From the NCBI GenBank assembly GCA_963930645.1, contig OZ005660.1, positions 203,986,184 to 204,050,183 on the forward strand: a DNA stretch of 64,000 nt, in the 5' to 3' direction. Position 1 is the stretch's first letter. Each line of letters starts with the position of its first letter. The stretch is from Salticus scenicus. Lineage: Eukaryota > Arthropoda > Arachnida > Araneae > Salticidae. The notes under the pieces are model-generated. The model was not told the DNA's origin. It ran no database searches and worked only from the letters and a program-made list of their open reading frames with translations. Made by a program: the position numbers and the translations under genes. Of this stretch, positions 44,980 through 55,616 are shown piece after piece.

Positions 44980-46410
44980 ATATTTTGTTGTTCGCCCTTT
45001 ATATTTTTGCAATATTATATATAAACTGAGATACAGTGCAACCACATATCCGAAAACTAGCAGTGACGACGCGTCTAAAATGTTGGAGGGATGCCAGCTT
45101 GACCGAGAGTTTGAAATTTGGAAAACATCCAGTAATTCTGCGCTCTGTTGTTGCTCATTTTCTCCGAGTCAGATGACTGTCGCTCCTATTTTAGCATTGG
45201 ATTCGTTCAGTTAGCACTTGTGAAGATGTTTCCATGGTTTCATGAAATGTGCTCGAAGAATAAAATTAGTTCCAATTCCAAATTGAAAAAAATATAAATA
45301 AATAAATAAAATAAAATAAATGCAGGCATGTATGTAATATATACTTTTTTTAATATCGTACTTTTTAGTGGTTTTGTATAGCTAATCTGCCGAAAATTAT
45401 TTCTGCAAATGGGGAAGTATTTAAAAAAAAAAAAAAAAAAAAAAAAGCTTGATTGTGGGGAAAATATGAATTTAAACTTATTAAATATTTTTCAACTTTT
45501 ATTTTTTCAGTAGAAATTGAATTGAAGATTTTATTTATTTATTTATTTATTTATTTTGTGTGTGTGTGTAAAACCTTCTGATTTTGGGGTATTTGAGAAT
45601 TGTTCAGGGAAATTAACTTTCGGCAATCTGGCAACATTGTCGTCTGCTTTTTACCATTTCCAATATTACTCTCTCTCATAGATATAGTAATAAGACATAG
45701 ATTGATCATTGGGGGGGGGGGATGATTCCTTTTTACTCGGAGAAAAATCCACAATATGGCCGTCTTTCTCTGAGTGAATACACACAGATAATTTAGAAAA
45801 TAAAATTTATGAATAGTTTATGTACTAAAGGTGAATGAAAAACTGCTGATACAATTTCAAATTCATTTTTCTTTTTCTTTCTTTCTTTCTTTCTTTTATA
45901 TATTTATTAATTTAGTCAATATTTAAAGTTAAACTCTTCTTATATACTAAAATTAATGTTCTTTACAACGCCGCTGCTAACTATAGTTAAAAGAATTTTG
46001 AAAATTCTATATTACTTACTAATATAAAATCTTAAAAAATATCAAACTTTAAAAAACGTATTCCATTAAAAATGAAGCCAGTTTTTATTTCATAATAATA
46101 ACAAAGCAATTGATTATAAAAATTATATTTTTCATAATTTAATCAAATATAATTTACTTTTATGATATCTTATCCATTTCTTTTCATAATTTTATTAGAA
46201 GAATTTAAAGACGCAATATTTCGACATTTTGAAAATTCATCAACATTTTATTTTATTCTATTACAATTGCCGAGTTTCAATGGTTTCAATACCACTATAT
46301 GGCTGATGCGAAAAAAAATTTCGGCATCAAAAATTTTTGCATGATAACAATGGGATGACAGATCTATATAAATTACTATATCTATGCTCTCTCTGTCTAT
46401 GCTTCAGAGA
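44980..46410. other. Unique AT-rich stretch with microsatellites
   Basis: (TTTA)n/(TGTG) near 45533-45568, poly-A at 45422-45446, poly-G at 45712-45721, (CTTT)n near 45873-45895. No gene recognised; frames at 45551-45754 and 46162-46344 show no domain. Confidence 0.4.
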
Positions 46411-46416
46411 CAATGC

Positions 46417-46486
46417 GTTACTTGTATAATCTCTGGTGATAAAGAAGACTAAAGTCTTCTTTATAACAAGAGATTATACAAGTAAC
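46417..46486. repeat. Perfect-looking hairpin of about 33-bp arms
   Basis: GTTACTTGTATAATCTCTGG...AAAGAAGACT pairs with AGTCTTCTTTATAAC...AGATTATACAAGTAAC with only a few mismatches and a tiny loop. No TA or TTAA duplication is obvious. It may be a micro-MITE or a small-RNA-like hairpin. Confidence 0.6.
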
Positions 46487-46713
46487 ACTTACTGAGTAAG
46501 TATTATAAGTTGCGTTAATTGGCTTTTAATTATTTATTAAATTATTTAGTCATTAATATAACGTACTCAGTGAACAAAAAATGCAACACAGTATTACTAA
46601 GCATATATTTGTAGTAATTTTCCAATACTTATCGAGCAAAATTGGCTGATATAAGTGACAGCATTTTTTTCACTCAATTAAAAGGTAAAATGGGTTAACT
46701 TAATCATTGCGTG

Positions 46714-47658
46714 CAGGGCCCGATTAAGTTTTGAAGCTAGGGGAAGCTCAGTATCATTTCGGGGCCCTCTTTCATTTCAGAAAATCTTGTTTTCCTGTTA
46801 CATATTGTAATATAAAAATGCTATAGACCAAAAATTAGTGTGTGTTTATAGTTTTTATTTATTTTTTTTTTTTTTTCATTCATATATCTGGGTGGTTTCT
46901 ACACACAACATTAAAATCGTATAACTTATTAATTAAGAACGTTCAGATTTTTGAGGTTAAATAATAGATTTTTCCCGAAATAGTGAGTATTTTATCTTGC
47001 TTTAGGCGAATTTTCTCAGAAAAATTCAATCTCAGCCCAGGAGCAGAAGCATATCCGATGCTCGGCAACGAGACATTAAAATTTGCAGATGTTCTGCAGG
47101 TATTTTGTCCAAATTTGTCAAAGCAGAGTAAAATGCAAAATAAGAATAAAAATAATACTTATTAGTAAAATATTTATCACACATTTATAATAAAACATGG
47201 TTTAAATTTTTTATAATCTAAAACTGAGGAATACACCCAGAATTTGCAATTTTTTCAATGGCTTTTGGCATTAATATTGTCACATTAATGTGGATATACT
47301 ACTTACAAAATGTTTATAAATTTTGTCTATATATTGAAGCAATGACTGTTTCCAGCAATTTTCTAGTATGCTAACAGATTTACAGGTCAGTTGAGCATAT
47401 CTAGGTTTTATTAATTTTAGAATGTTACCTGTATCAATCAACATCATCCAGTTAGGGGATAGATGAAATGTTCTGCAAAAGCCTCAATTGCTCTGCGACG
47501 TGCGCCACAGTTTTAAGCACTTTCTGCTCCTGGGAATCTCAGTATGAAAAAATAAAACAAAAAATTCAAGATCCTGTTTTTTATTCATTTTGGGGGGCCC
47601 TCTTAAATTTTAGAGGGAAAGCTTGTGCTTCCCGTACCTTTTGGGTAATCAGGCCCTG
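46714..47658 (+). mobile_element. hAT-type MITE (CAGGGCCCGATTA), copy 2
   Basis: 945 bp with perfect duplication ATTGCGTG (46706-46713, 47659-47666). It matches 9114-9523 except for a 499-bp insertion at 47036-47534 plus one 8-bp repeat. Confidence 0.9.
47036..47534. mobile_element. Nested element with CCCAGGAGCAGAA ends and 8-bp duplication
   Basis: 499 bp; AATCTCAG is perfect at 47028-47035 and 47535-47542. Termini CCCAGGAGCAGAAG and complement CCCAGGAGCAGAAA. The sibling at 9114-9523 is the empty site. The termini do not fit hAT (CAG) or other superfamilies I know with an 8-bp target. The 60- and 63-codon frames inside show no transposase motifs. Confidence 0.85.
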
Positions 47659-47972
47659 ATTGCGTGTCGTTACTCCTGTCTGTTGCCAAAATAAAGGAAA
47701 TTAGAATTTTCTGCTGATTAAAATTGTATTCCCTCTTAGAATGTTTTAGACATAATAATGATGCAAGTTGTATAATCACTCGTAATAAAGATGAATTTCT
47801 TTCTTTCTTTTTAATTTTAGCCATTAGTATAATTTGTTCAACGTTGTTAACGAAATAAACAAAACGAAGCAGAAAAATGTACAATGGCAAATACTGGTAA
47901 TAATATGAGTAGTATTTATCTGGCAATATTGGCTTATAATGTGATGCATACATATATATATATATATATATA

Positions 47973-48157
47973 CAGTAGAGCCTCCTTAGCGTGAACACCG
48001 TTAACGTGAATTATTTTAACATGAACTGTTTCCTCAATTCCCGTTAAAATGAAGATTAGTTTAGTTATATGACGATTAGTTATTAACAGCATGAATTACT
48101 GATAACATGAACAAATTTTTTATCCCCTTTGAGATTTACGTTAGCGAAGTTCGACTG
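47973..48157. mobile_element. Tigger-like MITE, copy 3
   Basis: 185 bp; TA at 47971-47972 (end of a TA microsatellite) and 48158-48159. Termini CAGTAGAGCCTCCTTAGCGT and complement CAGTCGAACTTCGCTAACGT. Confidence 0.8.
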
Positions 48158-48215
48158 TACAAGTTGAAAGATCTCTATGTGTTAATTTATTGCGTTTTGC
48201 TGCTTTTTGTTGCCG

Positions 48216-48455
48216 CCCCACCAGTGGCCTAGCGGTTTTACGCTCAAAGCTGATAGACGGAAAGCACCGGGCTCTATCCTAGGTTGTGCTTATCGACCGA
48301 GTCGTTTGGAATTTTCCGTGGTTTTCTTCGAAACTCGCGTAAATACAGGCTAGGACCTCTTAGAAAGACCCTCAAGGATGGTACTTCACCTATAGACTAA
48401 GGACTCTTGTGAAATCAATCGGCAATAATCCCAAACACTAAATCTTTTTGTTTCC
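48216..48455 (+). mobile_element. tRNA-derived SINE family 2, with both promoter boxes
   Basis: Box A TGGCCTAGCGG (48225-48235) fits TRGYNNARNNG; box B-like GGGCTCTATCC (48269-48279) is degenerate. The body shares GAGTCGTTTGGAATTTTCCG, TGGTTTTCTTCGAAAC and GTAAATACAGGCTAGGACCT with 27255-27440. No clear target duplication. 48456-48735 is spacer. Confidence 0.65.
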
Positions 48456-48735
48456 AAATGAAGGAAATTTTAAAATTGTCCGCTTATAACAACACTATTT
48501 TCTCTCATGATGCTTAAGACTATTAGAAAGGCAAATTGGATAATAGCTGGTAATAAATAACGAAGAAGAGTTCGTATGAGGAAACAGTGTATTAGCTTTT
48601 AAGATTTATAGACTTTGCAAAAGATGAGCAAGCCGGAAAAATTTGTGCGGTAACAATGACGTGTACATTTCTTTCATTCACAATTTTCCTCTGAGTAAGC
48701 TGTTTATACGTTTTACCTGAAGAATTTTAAATCTG

Positions 48736-49780
48736 TATTTTTGCTTTCCGAACACTATAGTGAGGAAAGTATTGTAATCATGTCAAAAATCCGAATTTGA
48801 AATATTTTGATGTTTCTATACGTTTCAAGGTCCCCTGAGTCCGTTTTTATTATTTTTACGATGATGTATAGATGTGTGTATGTATGTGTGTATGTATGTG
48901 TGTGTGTATGTGTGTGAGTGAATACGCTAGTGTCTGTCTATACGCTTTGCTCGAATGAGCTGTAAGTTGGTACGCATGTTGCAAGTCACCGTAGAACAAA
49001 CCCTATTGATTTTGATGAATCTAGCACTTATAGTTTTTTTTACAGGGACACAAAGAAAAATTCTTTATCATTATGGCCTATGGGACTAAAATCTTAAAAG
49101 CGCGATAGCATCTAAACGCCTTATTCAATTGAGTAAAAAATTTATACACATATTATAGGTCACAGATACGCAATCTGTATAGATTTTGGAGAATCTAGCA
49201 CTTATAGTTTTTTTACAGGGACACAAAGATTTTTTTTTTTTTTTTTATCATTATGGCCTATGGGGCCAAATTTTTAAAAGCGTGATAGCGTCTAAACGCC
49301 TTATTAATCTGAGCAAAAATTTTTTACACATGTTATAGGTCACAGTTGCACCAACTGTATAGATTTTGGTGAATTTAGCTCTTACTGTTTTTTTACAGGG
49401 ACACAAAGAAAACTTCTTTATCATTATGGCCTATGGGACCAAATTTTTAAAAGTGTGGCAGCACATAAACGCCTTATTCAATTGAGCTGAAAATTTATAC
49501 AAATATTATAAATCACTGTTGCACTAACTGTAAGCATTTTGGTGAATGTAGCATTTATAGGTTTTTACAGCGACACCACGAAAAATTCTTTATCATTACG
49601 ATCTATGGGCTCGAAGTTCAGTAGCGTAAAATAAAACAGCGTGTAATATATGGAGAAAAATACTCAAACACTCTATTATGGTTTTCTCTCTTTTGTTTGT
49701 TTAACAACTCCTCTTTCTTTACTTTATCTACAAAACTGTTAATTACTCAATGTTCGGAAAGTCGAGTGGAGTCACTCCAG
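48736..49780 (+). mobile_element. GGAAAGTATTG-superfamily element, uninterrupted
   Basis: 5' module GCTTTCCGAACACTATAGTG-AGGAAAGTATTG, a (TG)n region at 48872-48918, about four 150-175-bp tandem units (ACAGGGACACAAAG, TTATCATTATGGCCTATGG, TTGAGC), and a 3' end GGAAAGTCGAGTGGAGTCAC then TCCAG at 49780. The GGAGT-C-ACTCC hairpin before the end parallels 16162. It is the empty-site reference for 6225-8550. Confidence 0.6.
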
Positions 49781-49782
49781 AT

Positions 49783-50255
49783 TTTTTTACTTTTCGTACG
49801 TTCCCTGTAAGGAAAGTATTGTTGTCATAATTTGTGCAATGGATTTTGCATCTCGCATTGCTCAAAAAAGAACTGTCATGTCATAGAATGTTGCAAAGTT
49901 ACATTTGTGGCTGCCATGATGTCTAGTACAACACCTACAAGCTTGGTTTTGATTTAAACCACTTTTCTATGTGCTAACCAAAGTTTTTGAGCGCCAAAAA
50001 ACGCACCGTGTTTCAGGAGTCTTACATTAATTACGAGCAACAATATTGATAGCGTAAAGAAATGAATACATTTACTTTTTAAAACACAGTGTTGAATTCT
50101 CGTACACCACGTGTATGGGGGTACAACCTAGAGTAGTGGACTACTCAATGAAACTTCTTTTGTATGGAGGCCATATGAAAATTTTAATTTTGAAATTTAT
50201 TAATTAAATTTCCCAAAATTTTTCATTAAATAAAATTCTGTGACTTTTTAAAAAT
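49783..50255 (+). mobile_element. Superfamily 5' fragment adjoining the previous element
   Basis: TTTACTTTTCGTACGTTCCC TGTAAGGAAAGTATTG is the same 5' module; then GCAATGGATTTTGCATCTCG and TAGAATGTTGCAAAGTTACA match 10135-10210. It fades by about 50000; 50000-50255 is unique. Confidence 0.5.
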
Positions 50256-50263
50256 ATTTCTTG

Positions 50264-51195
50264 CAGGTTTAGAAAAAACCCCGGTTTTTTTAGAAAAAAA
50301 ACCCAGGCCAGTGGATATTTTCGGGTTTTATCAGGGTTTTTTGGGTTTTATCATTTTTTTTTTTTTTGGGGGGGGGGGGGGTTGGGTTTTATCAGAGTTT
50401 TTTCAGAATATTTTCGGATTTTATTTGAGTTTTCAGGAATATTTTCTTCCTTCTTCTTCTTCTTGTTCTTTTTTTTTTTTTTAATATTAAGTATATCATT
50501 CATAATAAGATAATTTAAAATTAAACATTAATTATTCATTAAAATCAAAATTTTAAAAATTTCTAAAGTCTTTTTAAATTTAATTTGAAATTTCTAAAGT
50601 CTTTTTATAATTAATAGTTGTTCTTTAAATATTCTAAAATTCTGTTTATCTGACTTTTACAACAAAAAAAAAACTGGACTTTAATAATTATTTAGTGTTG
50701 CTTTATTAAATTTTTTGTAGTCATTAGATTCTCATAAAATATTTTAAATTATTGTCCCTCTATATTACCTAACAGTGTTGCACTGTTAAAGTTTTCAGAT
50801 TTTTTTTTTTATTATTATTTGATTTTTATTTATATTTTAAATACCTCGAGTCCCACTGTTTTCTTTGTATTAATAAACAGCTCCAATTTTGCTTTTATAT
50901 ATGTAATTTTTTATTCTGTTTTAATAAGATAATTATAATTTATTTCCATGGGGGATTTTTCAGGATTTTTTTTCTACAGAGCAGTTTGAGAACCTCCAAT
51001 ATTTCTGAAATTCTTTGTTCATGTTCTAATAATATATATAATATTTGTTTTTTATTGATATGTTCATTGTAAATTAGATAAAAGTGGAATTTTAAATAAG
51101 GATTTTGGAAAAACCCACTTAGGTTTTTTCAAGTGGGTTTTGTTGAAAAAACCCGTCCGGGTTTTTTCGGATCGGGCAAAATCAAGCCAACCCTG
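50264..51195. mobile_element. hAT-type element rich in GGGTTTTTT words
   Basis: 932 bp. Termini CAGGTTTAGAAAAAACCCCG and complement CAGGGTTGGCTTGATTTTGC; flanks ATTTCTTG (50256-50263) and CTTTCTTG (51196-51203), seven of eight matching. Both ends carry many AAAAAACCCGG/GGTTTTTT words. The interior is AT-rich with no frame. 51204-51480 is spacer. Confidence 0.8.
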
Positions 51196-51488
51196 CTTTC
51201 TTGTAATTTGTGATGCCAATCTAATACAAATATTCAAAGAATTAGAGCCGAAATTAAAACTTTTTTAAACTCTGTTCTTTCTATAAATTATGTAATTTTC
51301 AAAGCAGATGACAATTTAATGGTTAAAGACAGAATTTATAATTCTGTTTAATTTGCAAAAAACAGTAATTGATTTTTATTGATTTATTGATTAATTGATT
51401 ATTCTGCTTCTTTACCAGTATAAGTTATATATGTTTACTTGGACATATGTTTACCTGTAAAACTATACAAAAACTTCAAACGATCTAG

Positions 51489-51767
51489 AGAAGCACAGAG
51501 AGATGTATGTTAGGATTCACCTGAAGAGACATGAAGTGAAATACGTGGATTAGGGAGCAAACCAAATTTACTGATGTCATATGTAGATGTAGAATTAAGA
51601 GGTTAAAATGGAGATGGGAAGAAAAATTCGAGGAAAAGACCACAATGTCATTGAATAGATGAAATTGCGAAGTTTGGAAGAGCAGAATGGAGAAGAATTG
51701 CCGAAAACAGGGAAGACTGGAATCACCACGAGAGGCCTTCATCCTGCAGTGGATTGATAAGGGCTGA
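51489..51767 (+). pseudogene. LINE reverse-transcriptase C-terminal relic
   Basis: In one frame the sequence reads ERCMLGFT, RDMK, WIREQTKFTDVI, RIKRLKWRWEEKF and, at the end, SPREAFILQWIDKG followed by TGA (51765-51767). This is the layout of the C-terminal tail of arthropod LINE endonuclease/reverse-transcriptase proteins (MLG...RD...N..IR..T...TDV..R...LKW.WAGH ... EEAY.QQW). Three in-frame stops show it is dead. The GATAATGTTAATAAT text right after the stop looks like the short-repeat 3' tail of RTE-type LINEs. Upstream reverse-transcriptase core is absent. Confidence 0.6.
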
Positions 51768-51769
51768 AA

Positions 51770-52500
51770 TTGATAATGTTAATAATATAAAATTGTTTTT
51801 TTTTTTTTTTTAGACTTTAATGTAAATGCAGTATGTTTTATTTCCTTTCTTCCTAATTTCACTTTTAAAAGGTGCAATTAACAAAAATAATTATTTTAAA
51901 CAGCCTTTATTTGTTATTCCAGATTTTGTTACAATTGACAAAATTATGTATATACATGCAAATCATATACTTCAGAATGAAATTAAAGGACTTACAGTAA
52001 TTAATAAATATATATATTTAATTATAATATTATATATATTAAAAACACTTTAAATACACGTAAATTTAAATTTTTATTTAAAAGATGTTAAAAAAAGTTT
52101 TATCCAAAGTTTTTCGCTTTAATAGTAAAGCATCGTCAGGGATTTTTAATTGTTCGTTTACAATGAGCAGTTTTAAATATGTTTTCTTTTCACAGTCAAC
52201 AGTTAAGTCTTTTAATAACGTGAATATCAGCAAAGGCAATTTGAAGTCCGGTAGAGGTATAACAAATATATTTAACAAATTTAATATATTTAACAAATGA
52301 CACGCGTTCAATTTAACTCTCTTTTTTTCTTAGAGATTATTTATAATATTATAATCAAACTGTTTGATTATAACAGATATTATAATCAAACTTCTGTAAT
52401 ACTATTTTTATTTTTAGGTTCCTCTCATTGAATGTTTATTTCAATTATATGTAAAATCTTTAATGGTAAATAGCAAAATAATATAAAATATCCAAATTGA
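51770..52500. other. AT-rich stretch with overlapping antisense frames
   Basis: 52085-52300 (+, 71 codons, basic start MLKKVLSKVF) and 52078-52311 (-, 77 codons) overlap almost fully. Neither has a family I recognise, and there is no flanking splice or promoter evidence. An inverted repeat ATTATAATCAAACTGTTTGA lies at 52347-52390. Confidence 0.25.
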
Positions 52501-52501
52501 T

Positions 52502-52700
52502 TAAAAAAAAAAAAAAAAACTTTAGAGCTTATAATGACGTCAATTTTACCCTGCAAGTTTAATTTTTCTCAAAGTTTTATATCAATTTTAATAGTTACGC
52601 GTGAATTTCTTTTCATTTCAAAAAACATTAAAATAAACTTGCAAACTTTTTTGGCAACAATTACAAATTAAAATAAATCATGCATTTTTGTCTAAACAAG
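52502..52700 (+). repeat. Direct repeat, first copy (second at 54473-54672)
   Basis: Poly-A followed by GAGCTTATAATGACGTCAAT, TTACGCGTGAATTTCTTTTC and TTTTTTGGCAACAATTA. The second copy is about 1.97 kb downstream and closely similar, including the leading poly-A. It may be a poly-A-associated retroposon fragment or segmental duplication. Confidence 0.7.
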
Positions 52701-52921
52701 AAAGAAAAATCATGCAGCACGCATTGATTAGTAACACTTTCCAACTGTACTTAATTGTTGTATCGAATAACTTTTAATCTGAAGAAGTTAATCATATCAT
52801 ATTCTATACAAAACATTATTTTAGAATATTAAAAATTCATGTGAATGCTTTTATTATTTTTAAAATAGAAAGATTTTAAATATAAATTTAAAAAAATCTG
52901 TCTTAAAACTTAATCCATTGA

Positions 52922-52924
<3 letters not shown>

Positions 52925-52960
<36 letters not shown>

Positions 52961-52981
52961 TTGTTGTTGTTGTTGTTGTTG
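52925..52981. repeat. (T)n(GTT)n low-complexity tract
   Basis: About 35 T residues followed by about seven GTT units. Confidence 0.95.
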
Positions 52982-53109
52982 TCTCTGTAAACAAACTAGT
53001 TGAACAGGATCTAATTATGTCATTTTAAATACGGAACATTCCATAGTGAACTTGATTGTATCATTTAAAAAAAAATTCTAAATATATTTACCGACGCTCG
53101 GAGCCGGAA

Positions 53110-54400
53110 ACAAACAGATAGAAAGGTAGACAATCGGACAGACAGATACACAAATTGAAATCATATTCCCATTAAAAATATAAAAAAGTGTTAAAACGCT
53201 TAATGCAAACGACAGTGCAAGTCTAGCAAATTTTTATTAATACTTCTTAATGTAACTGAATATTTTTGTGTAGCCCTGTAAATCTAATGCTAATCATACT
53301 ATATTATATAGAAGGCACTCTTTTGTGCATACGAATGATTTGTTTCAATTGCATTAAGCTTTGTGCAAAGTAAAATTATTTAAATTTGGTTTATAAAAAT
53401 AACTCTCACAGAACGCAATGCTTTGGAGTACTTTCAAGTGCCCCTGTACACAAAAAAAGTTATAAATGTACTCGATTTTACATAGGAAACATCCGAAAGG
53501 GAGCTTGAATAACATATTAAAATTTCATTAAAGTTTCTATACAGTAAAGGTATTAAAATATGGTTTATAGAAACTCCTCTCATAGAACACAAAGCTTTTG
53601 AATATTTTTGGGTGCTCCTGTACAAAAGCCAGTAGAGGTATAAACTTCATTTTCAATAGGGAACACCCGATAAAGAACTTGAATAATATATATCAGTTTA
53701 AAAAAATTCTATAAATATTTACGGGAGTTAAAGCACGGGCAGACAGACAGACGGATATATTCACAAATTGAAATCATATTCACACTTGACAAATGTTAGA
53801 AAGTGTTAAAAACGTTTAATGTAAACGAAAGTACAATTCTAGCAAATTTTTATTAATAGCTTTTAATATAAATGAATATTTTTGTGTCATCCTGTAAATC
53901 TAATGCTAATCATGCTATATTCTATGCAAAGCATTCTTTTGTGCACACAAATAATATATTTCAATTCCATAAAACTTCGTAGAAAGTAAAGTTATTAAAA
54001 TTTGATTTACAGAAATATCTCCCATAGAACGCAATGCTTTGGAATACTTTTCAGTGTCCCTGTACATAAACCAATGGTGATATTTACTCTATTTTCTACA
54101 GGAAACATCCAATAATGAACTTGAATAACGTATTTCGATTTCATTAAGATATGTGTACAGTAAATATGTGAAAATACGGTTTATAGAAATACCTCTCATA
54201 GAACACGATGCTTTGAAATACTTTCGGGTGTCCTTGTACACAAACCAGAAGAGGTATAAACTCCATTTTCAATAGGGAACATCCGATAGTGAACTTGAAT
54301 AACGTATATCAGTTTCAAGAAATTCCATAAGTATTTAAGGGAGTTAGAGCGCGGACAGACAGATAGACAAACCGAAGTCATTAGCACTTTTCAACCTTGT
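53110..54400 (+). repeat. 617-bp tandem duplication with internal 174-bp sub-repeat
   Basis: Landmarks CAATGCTTTGGAGTACTTTC-like occur at 53411, 53585, 54028 and 54201: spacings 174, 443, 173, so two units of about 617 bp each hold two sub-repeats. Units carry TCTAATGCTAATCAT, CTTTTGTGCA, a CCCTGTACA phrase and an ACAGACAGAC tail. One dispersed unit is at 27441-27832. Confidence 0.75.
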
Positions 54401-54469
54401 TAGAAAGTATTAATAAAAAGGCCTTCTTCAACCTTTTCGATGCTGATTATTATTAATTTTCTTTTCTTT

Positions 54470-54472
<3 letters not shown>

Positions 54473-54504
<32 letters not shown>

Positions 54505-54672
54505 TGGAGCTTATAATGACGTCAATTTTACCCTGTAAGTTTCATTTTTCACAAAGTTTTATATCAATTTCAATAGTTACGCGTGAATTTCTTTTCATTT
54601 CAAAAAACATTAAAATCAACTCGTAAACTTTTTTGGCAACAATTAAAAATTAAAATAAATTATGTTTTTTTG
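54473..54672 (+). repeat. Direct repeat, second copy of 52502-52700
   Basis: Same text after a poly-A run (54472-54500). Just before and just after it, a GGCTTCTTCAACTTTTTCG-type phrase (54420, 54685) and ATTATTATTAATTTTCTTTT recur 261 bp apart. Confidence 0.65.
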
Positions 54673-54739
54673 TCTAAAAAAAGGGCTTCTTCAACTTTTT
54701 CGACACTAATTATTATTAATTTTCTTTTCTTTTCTTTTT

Positions 54740-54951
54740 ATTAAAAAAAAAAAAAAAAAAAAAAGATTTTGATGAAACTCTGGCAAAAGCAGAATTTAGT
54801 TTAGTACGAAGGATTATTACTTTATTATTATTATTATTATAACATCGCTTTCAAATTATTCAATTATATTTTCGATTTCGATAAATGTGCAACCATCGTA
54901 AAACTGGCGACAACGGTTTATCCGCAGATTCAGACTAATAATCCTCCGTAC

Positions 54952-54986
<35 letters not shown>

Positions 54987-55616
54987 AACTTTAGTTTTAA
55001 AGCTAAAAATAAAATACGACAGCTTATTTTTTATGACGAAGTTAATACACATATTTTCTTCCTTCAATATATTCTAGAAATCCCAAATGAGACATTGAAG
55101 ATGTCACAAATGTGAGAATGACAGAATTTACAAGTTACAAGTTTCATTCTATAATATTGAGATGTTCTTTTGATTAGATTTTGCTTTCTAAAAGAACGTT
55201 AAGCTAAATTTGTCAGTGATTGTTGAAACATTTCAGGACTTTTTTTAGAGAAAGATATTGAAAAGAAATCTGTCAATTATATAATTTTGTTTAAACTGAA
55301 GAGGTAGCATTAGATTTTTAAATTATAGGCTTGTGAAACGTTGATGGTGTGATGCCTTAATATTTAGAAAAATATTTTCCTATTAGGTCTAAAACGTTTA
55401 CCGTTATTTATTAATTTTTTTTTTTCTTTCTTTTCTAATTTTGAATGTTCCCCAAATAAAATAAAATAAATGAATAGAAATTCCATTAGGATTTATAGAA
55501 TTTTATTTGTTATTTATTTATTTATTTTTATGGAGACATATGGTTATATTTGGAATAATGGGTCATATGTCTGTAAAATCCTTTCGGAAAAAAAAAAAAA
55601 AAAATAATAATAATAA
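54740..55616. other. Spacer with a small inverted repeat
   Basis: GTACGAAGGATTATTACTTT (54806) faces TAATAATCCTCCGTACC (54936), each beside a poly-A run (54741-54764, 54954-54982). The rest is unique with no gene. Confidence 0.45.

Noticed and set aside
45049..45650. Another Tigger or hAT element (CAGTGCAACCACATATCC ... GGCAATCTGGCAACATTG)
   Set aside because: The two ends do not pair with each other and no target duplication is found.
52078..52311. Minus-strand frame as a hAT transposase C-terminus
   Set aside because: Only vague hydrophobic similarity; the conserved ERSFS-type block is absent.
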